Origin: Persicobacter sp. CCB-QB2
GTDB taxonomy: Bacteria; Bacteroidota; Bacteroidia; Cytophagales; Cyclobacteriaceae
NCBI RefSeq assembly: GCF_001274635.1
Contig: NZ_LBGV01000001.1
Span: forward strand, 124,001 to 188,000
DNA: 64,000 nucleotides
Reading direction: 5' to 3'
Each line of letters begins with the position of its first letter. The stretch's first letter is position 1. Positions 25,103-34,287 of the stretch are shown here, one piece after another. Below the pieces are notes generated by a model. The model saw nothing but the letters and a program-made list of their open reading frames with translations, did no database searches and was not told the DNA's origin. The translations under genes and the position numbers were made by a program.

Positions 25103-25220
25103 GCTTAGTCCAATTTTCACTGAAAGCATAACAAGAATAAGCAGAAAGAGTGATCTCAAAGTATGGAAGGGCCAGGTAGGGTTTTACTCAAATTTGATCC
25201 CAAATCACTGCTGTATCATT

Positions 25221-25832
25221 CTAAAGTTTGAAATAATAGCCCATAGTGAAGGTTACAGCACTATTCAGCAGGGCTTTGATGTTTTCGCGATTGCCGGTGA
25301 CATCTGTAAGTCCAATGGTGTAATAGGAAGAAATAATGAAATTTGGTCTAAGCTCATACTCCAAGCCAATATTAGCAGAAATATCCAATGGATTAAGCAG
25401 GGAGGTAACATTTCGTTTTTTACCATCCTCTATTTCGGAAGCATGCATCAGCAAGCCAAACTGCGGCCCTCCGATCATGTTGAGATTCTTCTGGTTAATG
25501 GAGACCTTTCCCCAAATGGGAAGCTGTAGGTAGTGAATGTTCAGGTCAAATTCGCCTTCTTCCCCTTTAAAAGAGGCGCCATTTTGGGAATAAAAAAGGC
25601 CTACTTTTGAATGTACTTCATGGGTGAGTGGCATCACAAACATGGACCCAAAGCGAAATCCCATTAATCCTGAGCCGCCTTCCTGCCCAACACCGGACAT
25701 GGAAGAATAATTCAGTCCCAATTGTGACTCCAAGCCAATATTGGAAAAGGTATCTTGAAATTTCCAGCCTCTGGCTTGTGCTGAAAAAGAAAAAAATAGC
25801 AAGGAAACAAAAAGGGCGATCTTATTGGTCAT
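25221..25832 (-). CDS. Outer-membrane beta-barrel protein (PorT-like family)
   Basis: A 203-residue outer-membrane protein. The start chosen is MTNKIALF at 25832, giving a clean signal peptide MTNKIALFVSLLFFSFSAQA; an ATG four codons earlier is possible. Mature sequence alternates in beta-strand fashion with the strands SKVGLFYSQNGASFKG, LNIHYLQLPIWGKVSI, NMIGGPQFGLLMHA and a C-terminal TFTMGYYFKL ending in an aromatic-basic pair, as in Bacteroidota eight-stranded porin-like proteins (outer membrane protein beta-barrel domain). The role is unknown. Confidence 0.82.
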   Translation of the reverse strand: MTNKIALFVSLLFFSFSAQARGWKFQDTFSNIGLESQLGLNYSSMSGVGQEGGSGLMGFRFGSMFVMPLTHEVHSKVGLFYSQNGASFKGEEGEFDLNIHYLQLPIWGKVSINQKNLNMIGGPQFGLLMHASEIEDGKKRNVTSLLNPLDISANIGLEYELRPNFIISSYYTIGLTDVTGNRENIKALLNSAVTFTMGYYFKL

Positions 25833-25915
25833 GGTAGCAAGCAAGAAAAATGCTGTAAGTTTTTATTTTGGCGGGGTAAAACTAAAAAATAATTAAAGCC
25901 TAATGAAGGAAATTT

Positions 25916-26302
25916 TTAAACATCCTTCATTAGTTGTTCAAAATCCTGACGGCTTCTGTCAATGGTGATTTTGGATCGGTAACAAACGCCACCTATCGGT
26001 GGGTTAAATTTGGAAATGTCCACCTTGCAATGGGTCACCGAAGGGATTTCTCGCATGATCTTCATCAAAATTCTTTGGGCAACATTTTCCAATAATTTGG
26101 CAGGAATGCCCATTTCTACCTTAATAATATTGTAAAGGTGTGTGTAGTCAACCGTTTTACTTAAATCATCATGAATGGCGGCATTGAGCAGGTTGGTTTT
26201 TACTTCTACATCCACGCCATATTTATTTCCTATTTTTTGCTCTTCCTTGTGGAATCCATGGTAAGCAAAAAATTCCATTCCCTCTAGCGTAACTTTCCCC
26301 AT
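25916..26302 (-). CDS. folB: Dihydroneopterin aldolase
   Basis: Converts dihydroneopterin to hydroxymethyl-dihydropterin in folate synthesis. The 128 residues match FolB: MGKVTLEGMEFFAYHGFHKEEQ with the substrate-pocket YHG, KTVDYTHLYNII containing the conserved Y, ENVAQRILMKI with the pterin-binding Glu, and KVDISKFNPPI with the catalytic Lys. It is the last of three minus-strand genes after WD40 and DivIVA genes, with only 3 bp to the latter. Confidence 0.95.
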   Translation of the reverse strand: MGKVTLEGMEFFAYHGFHKEEQKIGNKYGVDVEVKTNLLNAAIHDDLSKTVDYTHLYNIIKVEMGIPAKLLENVAQRILMKIMREIPSVTHCKVDISKFNPPIGGVCYRSKITIDRSRQDFEQLMKDV

Positions 26303-26305
26303 GGC

Positions 26306-27100
26306 TTATAAATCATCAAAAAATGAGGAATCCCCTCCCTGATTATGATCATCTTTCTTTGGAGCTTCCGGTTTTGTCTTCTTTTGTTCAATTTCAGGGA
26401 CGCCGAAAGTGTCCGGTTGATCCGTAATTTTACTGTCCTCTTCCTTTTTTTCAGTAGCTTTCAGTTGCTCCATGGTAGGATCCTGCGCCAGTTTGCTTTG
26501 TATCTTTTCCATACCGGCAATAAGGAGTTCGTGCTTCTTTCGGATTTCCCGTTTTTTGAAGTCCATTTTTCCAATACGCAATTGAAGGTCTTCCAAATTG
26601 CCTTTGAGCTCACTTATAAAGTCTTCTCCCATTCCATCAATAGCACGGTAATGTTGCATCATGGATTTGATTTCTTCTTCCACATCTGTGCTGAACTGAT
26701 GAGATTTCTGCTTCAGCTCATGGTTCATATTGGCTACCCTTTCCTCGGCCTCATTCACCATTCTAGAGGCTTCCATTTGTGCCTGACCGACAATTTTTCC
26801 CGCTTCCATCTGCGCTTCGCGAAGGATAATTTCGGCTTCTTTATTCGCCTGTTCTTTAATGTTGGCACCAGTATCTTCGGCCGTTTTCAAAGTCTTGAAT
26901 AGCGAATTTTCTACCTCTCTAAGTTTTTCTACTTCCTTCTCCGCAGCAGCCAGCCTGAATTTTAGTTCTTTGCTTTCATCTATGACTTTTTCCCATTCCG
27001 AAGAAAGCGACCGCAAAAAGGCATCAACCTCTTCTTTGTCGTAACCACGAAAAACTTTTTCGAATGATTTTTGGCGAATTTCTAAGGGTGTTACTCTCAT
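26306..27100 (-). CDS. DivIVA domain protein
   Basis: A 264-residue coiled-coil protein. The N-terminus MRVTPLEIRQKSFEKVFRGY with DKEEVDAFL is the DivIVA/GpsB lipid-binding domain, followed by a long coiled coil (about 30-200: VEKLREVENSLFKTL, EAQMEAGKIVGQAQMEAS) and a low-complexity acidic/lysine tail ending GGDSSFFDDL. The ATG at 27100 is preferred over the TTG at 27112 because the latter overlaps the upstream gene and adds no conserved residues. Placed between WD40 and folB with gaps of 4 and 3 bp, it is certainly in an operon. Polar scaffold or membrane-curvature role by family; its cargo in Gram-negative cells is unknown. Confidence 0.9.
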   Translation of the reverse strand: MRVTPLEIRQKSFEKVFRGYDKEEVDAFLRSLSSEWEKVIDESKELKFRLAAAEKEVEKLREVENSLFKTLKTAEDTGANIKEQANKEAEIILREAQMEAGKIVGQAQMEASRMVNEAEERVANMNHELKQKSHQFSTDVEEEIKSMMQHYRAIDGMGEDFISELKGNLEDLQLRIGKMDFKKREIRKKHELLIAGMEKIQSKLAQDPTMEQLKATEKKEEDSKITDQPDTFGVPEIEQKKTKPEAPKKDDHNQGGDSSFFDDL

Positions 27101-27104
27101 AGTT

Positions 27105-28013
27105 TTACTCAAAGGTGATGTTCCAAATGGAAATATTTCTATCGTCGCTGCCGGAAATTAGGAAGTTTTTTTCCGGTAACCAAGCTAATTTGTTCACAGA
27201 AGTGGCATGCCCGGCATGTCGGGATTTATCAACCACTTTTAATAGGCGAAAGTCCTGATATCGCCAAATTTTAATGGATTTGTCCATGCTGGCGGTGGCA
27301 AAATACTTGCCGGAAGGATCAAAGCAAATATGGTTAATGGCATACATATGCGCGATGATGTCTTCTTTCAATTGATAATCTTTCTCTACTTCCCATACTT
27401 TCAAATGGGCATCCCGACCAGCGGATAATAAATGCGTACCGGAAGGGCTGTATTGTAGGGTGAAAATAGAATTGGTGTGTGATGCTATGGTCTTCACCAG
27501 TGATTGATCCTCACTGTTGAAAATCCGAATTTTATGGTCGCTATAGCCAACGGCGAATTGCTTCCCGTCGGGAGAAAGAGCGATGGTTCGGGCGCTTTTT
27601 TCGGAAAGCTTAATTCTGTTCTTAACGATCAGCTGTTTCCGGTCCACCAGGGTGATATGACCATCAGACTCCGCCATAATGATCTGATCCCCTAAAACCT
27701 GTAAATCAAAAATACTGGCTTGTGTACATTTTAAGCTTGCGATTTCTTTTTTCTCTCCTACCCGAATAAAATGCAGACCCTCAAAGTTTTGCCCTACAAT
27801 CAGTAAGTCTTCCTCCGGAATGTATTTTAACGCATAAATAGAATGGGGTACTTTAGCCAATAAGTCGCCCTGATCCGGTTGGTTCAGGTTCCAGGCTACC
27901 ACCATGCCATCACCGGATCCACTAAAAAACTTATGACCTTCTTTTCCCTTTTCTAATGCATAGACGCAGTCGCGATGTCCTGAAAAGGTGAACTTTTTTT
28001 CTACTTTAACCAA
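27105..28013 (-). CDS. WD40 repeat protein, seven-bladed propeller
   Basis: A 302-residue cytoplasmic beta-propeller with no signal. Seven WD-type units can be counted, from HRDCVYALEKGKEGHKFF...VVAWNL to SVNKLAWLPEKNFL...ISIWNI, with the clearest GH...WD units being 5, 6 and 7 (THLLSAGRDAHLKVWEV, YFATASMDKSIKIWRY). It fills the whole chain, so it is a pure scaffold. The start is TTG 28013 (MVKVEKKF); no ATG is available nearby. First gene of the WD40-divIVA-folB operon, so it may bind the DivIVA-domain protein, as inference. Confidence 0.88.
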   Translation of the reverse strand: MVKVEKKFTFSGHRDCVYALEKGKEGHKFFSGSGDGMVVAWNLNQPDQGDLLAKVPHSIYALKYIPEEDLLIVGQNFEGLHFIRVGEKKEIASLKCTQASIFDLQVLGDQIIMAESDGHITLVDRKQLIVKNRIKLSEKSARTIALSPDGKQFAVGYSDHKIRIFNSEDQSLVKTIASHTNSIFTLQYSPSGTHLLSAGRDAHLKVWEVEKDYQLKEDIIAHMYAINHICFDPSGKYFATASMDKSIKIWRYQDFRLLKVVDKSRHAGHATSVNKLAWLPEKNFLISGSDDRNISIWNITFE

Positions 28014-28072
28014 AATCGTGATTTAAATTTCTCGATATAGCGCGGGATACTCCCAATATCCATGGATTTGTA

Positions 28073-28080
28073 TAATTTTG
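28073..28080 (+). promoter_or_regulatory. Candidate -7 box of the phosphopantetheinyl transferase gene
   Basis: TAATTTTG fits TANNTTTG and includes the in-frame TTG (28078) that might otherwise be taken as a start codon. It implies a transcript start near 28084 and supports ATG 28108. Confidence 0.45.
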
Positions 28081-28107
28081 ACGGAAGAATCCATACAAAA
28101 TCAAAAA

Positions 28108-28731
28108 ATGCCAATCGCTAAGATAGAAAAATTAAAGGAAAACCTTTTTTATAGTTTGTGGGAAATTAGTGAGCAGGAGAGCCTGGATACCCGGCTATTT
28201 CCCGAACTGGAGCGCATCCGGCACGCTTCCCGTAGGCGGGAGTCTTTAGCGGCCAGAATGGCTCTATTGGCACTTTTGGAAGAAAAGAAAGTGGAATTCA
28301 GGGGGTTGGTCGTGAATGAAAACAGGAAGCCTTTCCTGAAAGGGGGGGCGGGCCACATCAGTTTGACGCATGGCGGACAATGGGCTGCATCTGCATTTTA
28401 TAGCCAGGGACCTGTTGGGATGGATATTGAAAAAATTTCAGAAAAACCGGTTCGGGTGGCTGAAAGATTTTGTTCAGAGGCGGAATTGGAATACGCCGCC
28501 GGCAGGAAGGAGTATTTAACCACCCTTTGGACCATCAAAGAGGCGGTATATAAATGGTATGGTTTGGGTGGGGTGGATTTTCAAAAACACATTTTAGTCC
28601 CTGGCTTTCAATTTGAACCGACGGGTGGAGAATTAGATGTCATGTTGGACTTTAAGCAGCTCAAAATTCAATTGAAGATCTGCTACTTTCAGGTGGGAGA
28701 TGCTATTTTAACCGTTTGCTATCAGGCATAA
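28108..28731 (+). CDS. 4'-phosphopantetheinyl transferase (Sfp type)
   Basis: Transfers phosphopantetheine from CoA to carrier-protein serines. From ATG 28108 the product is 207 residues. Signature motifs are ISLTHGGQWAASAF near 84-97, VGMDIEKI at 103-110 with metal ligands Asp106 and Glu108, and WTIKEAVYKWYG at 141-152 with Lys144 and Glu145. This is the two-domain Sfp/Gsp architecture rather than the small AcpS. It could prime the fatty-acid ACP or a secondary-metabolite carrier; no such cluster is in the window. It ends at a bidirectional terminator shared with lptD. Confidence 0.93.
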   Translation: MPIAKIEKLKENLFYSLWEISEQESLDTRLFPELERIRHASRRRESLAARMALLALLEEKKVEFRGLVVNENRKPFLKGGAGHISLTHGGQWAASAFYSQGPVGMDIEKISEKPVRVAERFCSEAELEYAAGRKEYLTTLWTIKEAVYKWYGLGGVDFQKHILVPGFQFEPTGGELDVMLDFKQLKIQLKICYFQVGDAILTVCYQA

Positions 28732-28733
28732 AA

Positions 28734-28762
28734 AAAGCGGATGATTGAGTTTCATCCGCTTT
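28734..28762. terminator. Bidirectional terminator between transferase gene and lptD
   Basis: AAAGCGGATGA (28734-28744) and TCATCCGCTTT (28752-28762) form a perfect 11-bp stem with a 7-base loop, with A/T tracts on both sides. Confidence 0.85.
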
Positions 28763-28777
28763 ATTTTGCTTCAAGAG

Positions 28778-31531
28778 CTAGAAAAGATCCTGCCAGCTTC
28801 TTGTTCTGTTAATTTTCAGGTCTCTCAACAGAGAGGATTTGGCATTAATGGTAAGTACATAGGACTGGTAAGCGCCAAAAGGCACCCAGTTAAAAGACAT
28901 TTGCCAGCAGTGCAAGTCCCGGTTAATACCAATATTGGTTTGGGTCAGGGCTCTGGCTTCAAAATCGAAACCGGAGCTGAAGTTAATTTTCCAGTGCTCG
29001 GTCAGGGTCAGGTCTCCGGAGAATCGCATGGCCTGGGTAATTCTCGGATCCTGAAATCCGGTTTTATTATAACCAAAGTCATAGTTAATTCTCAAACTCC
29101 ATGGAATATCGAAGTCCACATAGGCCTGTGGGTTTCTGATTAACCATTCTTTATCTGCAATATCCAGATCAGAATCATCTACATCTTTCTGAAATTTACG
29201 GTCCTTTTCCCGTGCTTTCGGGTTAAGGTTGGTGCTCAGCGCCACTCTAAAGCTGGAAAGGTTTCCTATGCCATTGCCACTTTTCCAGGCGTATTCATTG
29301 ATCCGGATCTGATCTACCGTTCGGTCTCCATTGGCATCTGTACCTTCATTCAGCAAAACATAGGTGTAGGGATCCACTGTGGCATTGACACTAATGTTCA
29401 GCTTTTTATTGAAAATGGCCGTACGCGCAGCAATATTGAAGTTCGATAAGTTAAAGGAGTCCGCTGCAAAATTGTAACTGGTACTGAAAGAGAAGTTGTC
29501 CAGTATGGGGACTTTCTTCGTTCCGACGCCCGTGGAATCCTTCTTGTCAAGGACTTTGGCCTCCAGGGTGTTGGATAGAGAGAAAGAGGCCGTGGCGGCA
29601 TTACTCGCACTCGGCGTTCCGTAGGCAAATCCATCATATCGGGATAGTGTACGTTCCTCTCCGGGAGCTACCTGTACCGTTTGGTAGTAACCAAACTTGT
29701 CATCCGTAAAATCCGGAGAAGCACTAAAGCTCATAGAGGGCGTCATCACATGGCGAATGGCCTGAAGATTACCTCCCTTAAAGTATTTCGTACCGTACAA
29801 ACGCGTGTTTACCGATACACTCATATTATAATCGTAAACATTATAAAAGCCCGGAATGGTGTCTACTTTTACGGCTTCCTCTTCAGGAATATAATTATAG
29901 TCCAATTGCTTGGTGTACTGTCGGATAGTAGAGTTAAAAGAAGGAGAAACCGTAAAGAACTTAAACAAATTGAAAGAAGTAGTCACCGGAATCTGGTGTC
30001 TGATACCAAACTGACCTCTGGCGATTAGATCCTCTAAACTGGCTGAGCTGATATCCAGAATGGAATCAGCCTGCACCGGTCTGTCCGAGACCTCATAGGA
30101 GGGATTGGAAAATGGCTTATTGGAAAGCTGATTAGTTAGCGTACCATTATAGTTCAGGTTAACCTTCTCGTACCACTTATCTCCACGAGAGTTTTTTCCA
30201 CGAAAAGGGTAAATCCGGTTCATTAAGTTCCAGGACATATCCGGTAGGGTAATGTCCATTTGCCCGGTGTTTACATTCTGGTTGATCCTTCCCGAGGCAC
30301 TGTAGTTAAAAACATTTCCCAGTGTTCCGCTGTACTGCACGCTGGAAGTAAAGTTCTGGCTCAGGTTGTTGTCCAGGCCACCTTGTCCGTAACCAGGGTT
30401 TATCTGGTTATAGTTGTTGGACATAAAGTTAACGTTAGCCGAGAAGCGTCCCTGACCCGGGCGGGATTTCGGCGCATGACGCCACTGTACCCGGAAGGTG
30501 TTGGAGCTACCGCTTTCATTTAAAATACTGTTCAGGCTGCTGTTGGACTGATATTCAATGTTAATACCCCCGTCATACTTGTAGCGGTCCCGGTAGGTGG
30601 ACTCAGCGCGGAAGCCCCAGTCTCCGCGGGAGTAAACGGTACCATACAGGGTTAAATTGACATAGTCATTAATGTCAAAGAAATACCCTAAATCTCTTAA
30701 GAAAAAACCTCGGTTACGTTCTTCTCCAAAAGAGGGAATTAAAACCCCCGAAGAACGACGGTCGGGCATGGGGAACATTCCTAATGGGAAAATCGCCGGA
30801 ACGGGAATATCCATTACGTACACCTGAAAAGGACCCGAAACTAATTTGTTATTCGGGATCATTTTGATCTTACTGGCTTCGATATGAAAGTGAGGATCCG
30901 GTAAGTCACAGGTAGTATAGCGGGCATGGTCTACCATTAACTCATCCTGTGGGTTTTTAACAATGGTGTCTCCATGAATATATCCATCCTGCTGCTGGGT
31001 GATTACTCCGGTAATCATGGCTTTTTTGGAATCAAAATTGTAAGCCATGTTTTCAGTTTGGTAGACTTGCCCATTATCACTGAATACCGGCTTTCCAATA
31101 ACATTCCCCACGGTATCTTCCGTTCCCTCTGCCACCACCACATTGGTCGCATAGTTCAGCTGAATATGGTCCGCATCAAGCTCGATGGTACCATAAGTAA
31201 CCTTGCCCTCTCCGTACATTTCAACATCCTGAGTGCGAAGGTTTAAGGTAAGGGAGTCTGCCGCCTGATAATCAATTTTAACTTTAATCGGGCCTTTAGG
31301 AACCCTTTTTAAGGAATCCTGAAGGGCTAATGAATCTAAAGCTAATGAGTCCAGCGCAAGAGAATCGGTTAATGTCGAGTCAACATCTGTTGAGTCACTA
31401 CGTAAATATGGTACAGTAATCTGCTGGTTTTCTTTATGGTTTGCGGCGATATTTAGCCAGCCAATAAAAACCAGTAGACTTAGATATTGGATTTTATACA
31501 CTCCTATTTTTCCGTTTTTAGAAAAATTCAC
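28778..31531 (-). CDS. lptD: LptD-type LPS-assembly outer-membrane protein
   Basis: Outer-membrane translocon that inserts LPS. The 917 residues start at GTG 31531; a signal-like N-terminus is followed by a low-complexity DSLALDSLALDSLALQDSL stretch near 55-72. An OstA-like beta-jellyroll follows (LNLRTQDVEMYGEGKVTYGTIELDADHIQLNY near 95-126), then the LptD barrel, beginning with MFPMPDRRSSGVLIPSFGE and a series of long antiparallel strands to the end. It is divergent from an amidase-MCE pair, a common Bacteroidota arrangement. With the Kdo genes it shows LPS synthesis. Confidence 0.9.
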   Translation of the reverse strand: MNFSKNGKIGVYKIQYLSLLVFIGWLNIAANHKENQQITVPYLRSDSTDVDSTLTDSLALDSLALDSLALQDSLKRVPKGPIKVKIDYQAADSLTLNLRTQDVEMYGEGKVTYGTIELDADHIQLNYATNVVVAEGTEDTVGNVIGKPVFSDNGQVYQTENMAYNFDSKKAMITGVITQQQDGYIHGDTIVKNPQDELMVDHARYTTCDLPDPHFHIEASKIKMIPNNKLVSGPFQVYVMDIPVPAIFPLGMFPMPDRRSSGVLIPSFGEERNRGFFLRDLGYFFDINDYVNLTLYGTVYSRGDWGFRAESTYRDRYKYDGGINIEYQSNSSLNSILNESGSSNTFRVQWRHAPKSRPGQGRFSANVNFMSNNYNQINPGYGQGGLDNNLSQNFTSSVQYSGTLGNVFNYSASGRINQNVNTGQMDITLPDMSWNLMNRIYPFRGKNSRGDKWYEKVNLNYNGTLTNQLSNKPFSNPSYEVSDRPVQADSILDISSASLEDLIARGQFGIRHQIPVTTSFNLFKFFTVSPSFNSTIRQYTKQLDYNYIPEEEAVKVDTIPGFYNVYDYNMSVSVNTRLYGTKYFKGGNLQAIRHVMTPSMSFSASPDFTDDKFGYYQTVQVAPGEERTLSRYDGFAYGTPSASNAATASFSLSNTLEAKVLDKKDSTGVGTKKVPILDNFSFSTSYNFAADSFNLSNFNIAARTAIFNKKLNISVNATVDPYTYVLLNEGTDANGDRTVDQIRINEYAWKSGNGIGNLSSFRVALSTNLNPKAREKDRKFQKDVDDSDLDIADKEWLIRNPQAYVDFDIPWSLRINYDFGYNKTGFQDPRITQAMRFSGDLTLTEHWKINFSSGFDFEARALTQTNIGINRDLHCWQMSFNWVPFGAYQSYVLTINAKSSLLRDLKINRTRSWQDLF

Positions 31532-31579
31532 AATTTTGTGTAAAGTTAATGTCTTTCTAGTATTCCAAGCATTAAAAAG

Positions 31580-32362
31580 GTGAAAAATCTTCCTATACTG
31601 TTACTATTGACCTTGGGCCTTTTGGTAATGTCCAATACCTCACTTGACAAGCACCGCTATCAGGTGAAAACTGTTGTAATTGATGCCGGCCATGGCGGAA
31701 AGGATAACGGTACTTCCGGTAATAAGTCCCGAGAAAAGGACGTTGCCTTAAAAATTGCCCTGAAATTGGGGGAAATCATCAACGAAAATATTCCGGATGT
31801 GAAGGTGATCTACACACGGAAGGAAGATAAATTTGTGGAATTGGCCGATCGGGCATTGATTGCCAATCAAAATCATGCAGATGTTTTCATCTCCATTCAC
31901 TGTAATTCCACGCCTCATAGCCACAAAGTGAAAGGAACAGAAACCTACGTAATGGGTTTGCATACTAATGAAGGTAACCTGGATGTGGCCATGAGAGAAA
32001 ACGAATCCTTGCTTATGGAGGACAACTATACGCAGACCTATGAAGGCTTTGATCCGAATTCTCCGGAATCTTATATTTTATTTAGCTTATATCAGAATGC
32101 ATATTCCGACAATAGTCTTAATTTAGCTTCTAAAATTGAAAAGCAGTTTAAATCGAGGGTGGGGCGACATAGCCGAGGAGTGAAACAAGCAGGATTTGTA
32201 GTTTTGTGGAGAACCTCCATGCCAAGCGTATTAGTTGAAACCGGCTTTTTGAGTAATCAGGATGAGGAAAAGTTTTTATCCGATAAGTTAGGGCAAACCT
32301 ATATTGCTTCCGGTATTTATCGGGCATTCAGAGATTATAAAAACGAGATAGAATCAATATAA
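31580..32362 (+). CDS. N-acetylmuramoyl-L-alanine amidase
   Basis: Zinc-dependent Amidase_3 that cleaves the peptide from peptidoglycan, exported to the periplasm. From GTG 31580 it has 260 residues with a hydrophobic signal MKNLPILLLLTLGLLVMSNTS. The motifs are VVIDAGHGGKDNG at 32-44 (zinc His38), EKDVALKIALKL with the zinc Glu, ISIHCNSTPHSHKVKG (zinc His) and VLVETGFLSNQDE (catalytic Glu). No LysM or SPOR domain is fused. It is the first of a two-gene unit with the MCE gene 11 bp on. Confidence 0.94.
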   Translation: MKNLPILLLLTLGLLVMSNTSLDKHRYQVKTVVIDAGHGGKDNGTSGNKSREKDVALKIALKLGEIINENIPDVKVIYTRKEDKFVELADRALIANQNHADVFISIHCNSTPHSHKVKGTETYVMGLHTNEGNLDVAMRENESLLMEDNYTQTYEGFDPNSPESYILFSLYQNAYSDNSLNLASKIEKQFKSRVGRHSRGVKQAGFVVLWRTSMPSVLVETGFLSNQDEEKFLSDKLGQTYIASGIYRAFRDYKNEIESI

Positions 32363-32373
32363 ACCATTTAGTT

Positions 32374-33306
32374 TTGAATACATTAAAAAGCAAGGAGCTT
32401 AAAGTGGGGGCCATGGTTTTGGTCGCCTTTTCTTTATTATATGTGGGATTAAGGTTTTTAAAAGGCATTAATTTCTTCTCCAGCTCCAATACTTATTATG
32501 CAGTCTACACGCATGTAGATGGGCTTATTCCTTCAAATCCCGTTTTGGTGAACGGACTGAATGTGGGAATGGTGACCGATATTGAAATCTTACAGGATCA
32601 GGGGAATCAATTAAAAGTAGAAATGCTGATTGATCGAAAGGTGAAGCTGGGACCTAAGACGGTGGCGGAATTAGCCAGTAATGGTTTGTTAGGGAGTAAG
32701 ATTATTAAATTAAATGTAGAAACCAATATTAGCGAACCGCTGGAAAGTGGAGCCAAATTACTTTCTCAAGAGGAAAAGCCATTTACGGCAGTGGTGGCTG
32801 ATCAGGCCGCACCTATAGTAGATAAGCTGGAAAAATTATTGACTGATTTTCAGGGAAGTGGGGCAGAAGCAAAGAATATGATGCATTCTTTAGCGCAGAC
32901 TTCCGCCAGCGTGGATTCACTGGTATTGGCCAATCAGTATCGAATTGCATTGATGTTAAGTAATATTTCTCAAACTTCCGCTCAGTTGACTACCACCTTA
33001 GCGGCTTTGGATCCCACACTTAAAAATGTAGAGAAAATTACAGCGGATGTTGCTTCTACAGATCTCTCCGAAACCGTGGATCACTTAAATAATAACCTAT
33101 TGGCTTTGCAGGATATTTTAGGCCAGGTCAATAATGGAGAAGGAAATATGGGGAAATTATTGAAGGATGAGGCACTGTATGAGAACATTAACCATACCGT
33201 GCAAAGCATGGACAGCCTGTTAATGGATCTTAAAGAACACCCAAAACGCTACGTTCATTTTTCTATGTTTGGTAAAAAGGATAAAGCCGAAAAAGAGAAA
33301 AAATAG
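32374..33306 (+). CDS. MCE family (MlaD-like) protein
   Basis: A 310-residue periplasmic substrate-binding component of phospholipid transport. Single N-terminal membrane span (VGAMVLVAFSLLYVGLRFL), then an MCE domain (YYAVYTHVDGLIPSNPVLVNGLNVGMVTDIEIL) and helices to a basic tail KKDKAEKEKK. TTG 32374 is used because homologues conserve the ELKVG just before the span; a TAGTTTTG box-like string covers the TTG, and GTG 32404, preceded by AAGGAG, is an alternative. The ATPase and permease partners are not in the window. Confidence 0.88.
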   Translation: MNTLKSKELKVGAMVLVAFSLLYVGLRFLKGINFFSSSNTYYAVYTHVDGLIPSNPVLVNGLNVGMVTDIEILQDQGNQLKVEMLIDRKVKLGPKTVAELASNGLLGSKIIKLNVETNISEPLESGAKLLSQEEKPFTAVVADQAAPIVDKLEKLLTDFQGSGAEAKNMMHSLAQTSASVDSLVLANQYRIALMLSNISQTSAQLTTTLAALDPTLKNVEKITADVASTDLSETVDHLNNNLLALQDILGQVNNGEGNMGKLLKDEALYENINHTVQSMDSLLMDLKEHPKRYVHFSMFGKKDKAEKEKK

Positions 33307-33337
33307 CTTTTTTCTTACTTGTGTTAGTTCATTTGAC

Positions 33338-33373
33338 AAAAAAAAGGTTTTTCATTACGAAAGACCTTTTTTT
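33338..33373 (+). terminator. Terminator after the MCE gene
   Basis: A-rich arm AAAAAAAGGT-TTTTC and GAAAG-ACCTTTTTTT make a long stem with a T tail. Confidence 0.75.
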
Positions 33374-33447
33374 ATTTCGCGGGAAATGGTCTTTGATGGA
33401 GAAGGTCTCTATCCGACTCAGGCGCAAAATATCTACTTGCCAATTTC

Positions 33448-34287
33448 ATGATCAAAACTCGGGAGTTTAAAGCATTGGTGTCCTTATTGGATGATGAAGA
33501 TCAAATGATTTCCAGTCATATCAATGAAAGAATCCTTTCTTTGGGGGTAAATGCGCTTCCGCTTTTGGAAAAGGCCTGGGAGGAATATACCTGGAATCCG
33601 GAGGTGCAGTTAAAGATAAGCGAGCTGATGCATCACCTTCAGTATCAAAAAGTGGTGGAAGGGCTTGAAAACTGGAGAGATGGTGATCAGAAAGATTTGA
33701 TGGAAGCCCTGTATTGGATGGCCTGTTACAGCTATCCGGAGTTGCAAAGGGAGGAGTTGGACAATATGCTGGACGCGATTATTCGAAAGGTCAGACCAGG
33801 TTTTAACCCTGATGGGCATCCGGTGAAGCAGGTCAAGCATATTAATCAGGTGTTTTTTGATGAATTAGGCTTTGGACCTAATAGTCGCAATTTTCACAAC
33901 CCGGCCAATTCGATGGTTAATCAGGTGATGTTGACCAAGAGAGGGAATCCAATATCCCTCTGTAGTGTATATTATTTAGTGGCCAAAAAGCTGGGCATGC
34001 CCATTACCGGGGTGAATTTGCCGAATTTATTCGTTTTAATGTATCCCCATGAGACGATGCCATTTTATATTAATGTCTTTAATAAAGGCCTCATTTTTTC
34101 AAGGGAAGATTTAAAAGAATACGTGCGCCATCTGCAACTCAAAATGGAGCCCGTATTTTTTGAGTCTTGTTCGCATTGGGATATTGTGGTGCGTTCTCTA
34201 CGCAATTTACATTACTCTTTTGAACATCTGGGGGCTACAGACCGTGCCAAAGACATTCAGACGTTAATTGATATTTTCTCTAAATGA
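33448..34287 (+). CDS. Transglutaminase-like protein, SirB1 family
   Basis: A 279-residue cytoplasmic protein. It matches the SirB1/transglutaminase-like family in the central segment: NPANSMVNQVMLTKRGNPISLCSVYYLVAKKLGMPITGVNLP (about 150-190), with the catalytic Cys in SLCS and a C-terminal HWDIVVRSLRNLHYSF. The N-terminal 100 residues are HEAT-like helices (LLDDEDQMISSHINERILSLG). Function in Bacteroidota unknown; the motif Cys is retained. Not in an obvious operon. Confidence 0.88.
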   Translation: MIKTREFKALVSLLDDEDQMISSHINERILSLGVNALPLLEKAWEEYTWNPEVQLKISELMHHLQYQKVVEGLENWRDGDQKDLMEALYWMACYSYPELQREELDNMLDAIIRKVRPGFNPDGHPVKQVKHINQVFFDELGFGPNSRNFHNPANSMVNQVMLTKRGNPISLCSVYYLVAKKLGMPITGVNLPNLFVLMYPHETMPFYINVFNKGLIFSREDLKEYVRHLQLKMEPVFFESCSHWDIVVRSLRNLHYSFEHLGATDRAKDIQTLIDIFSK

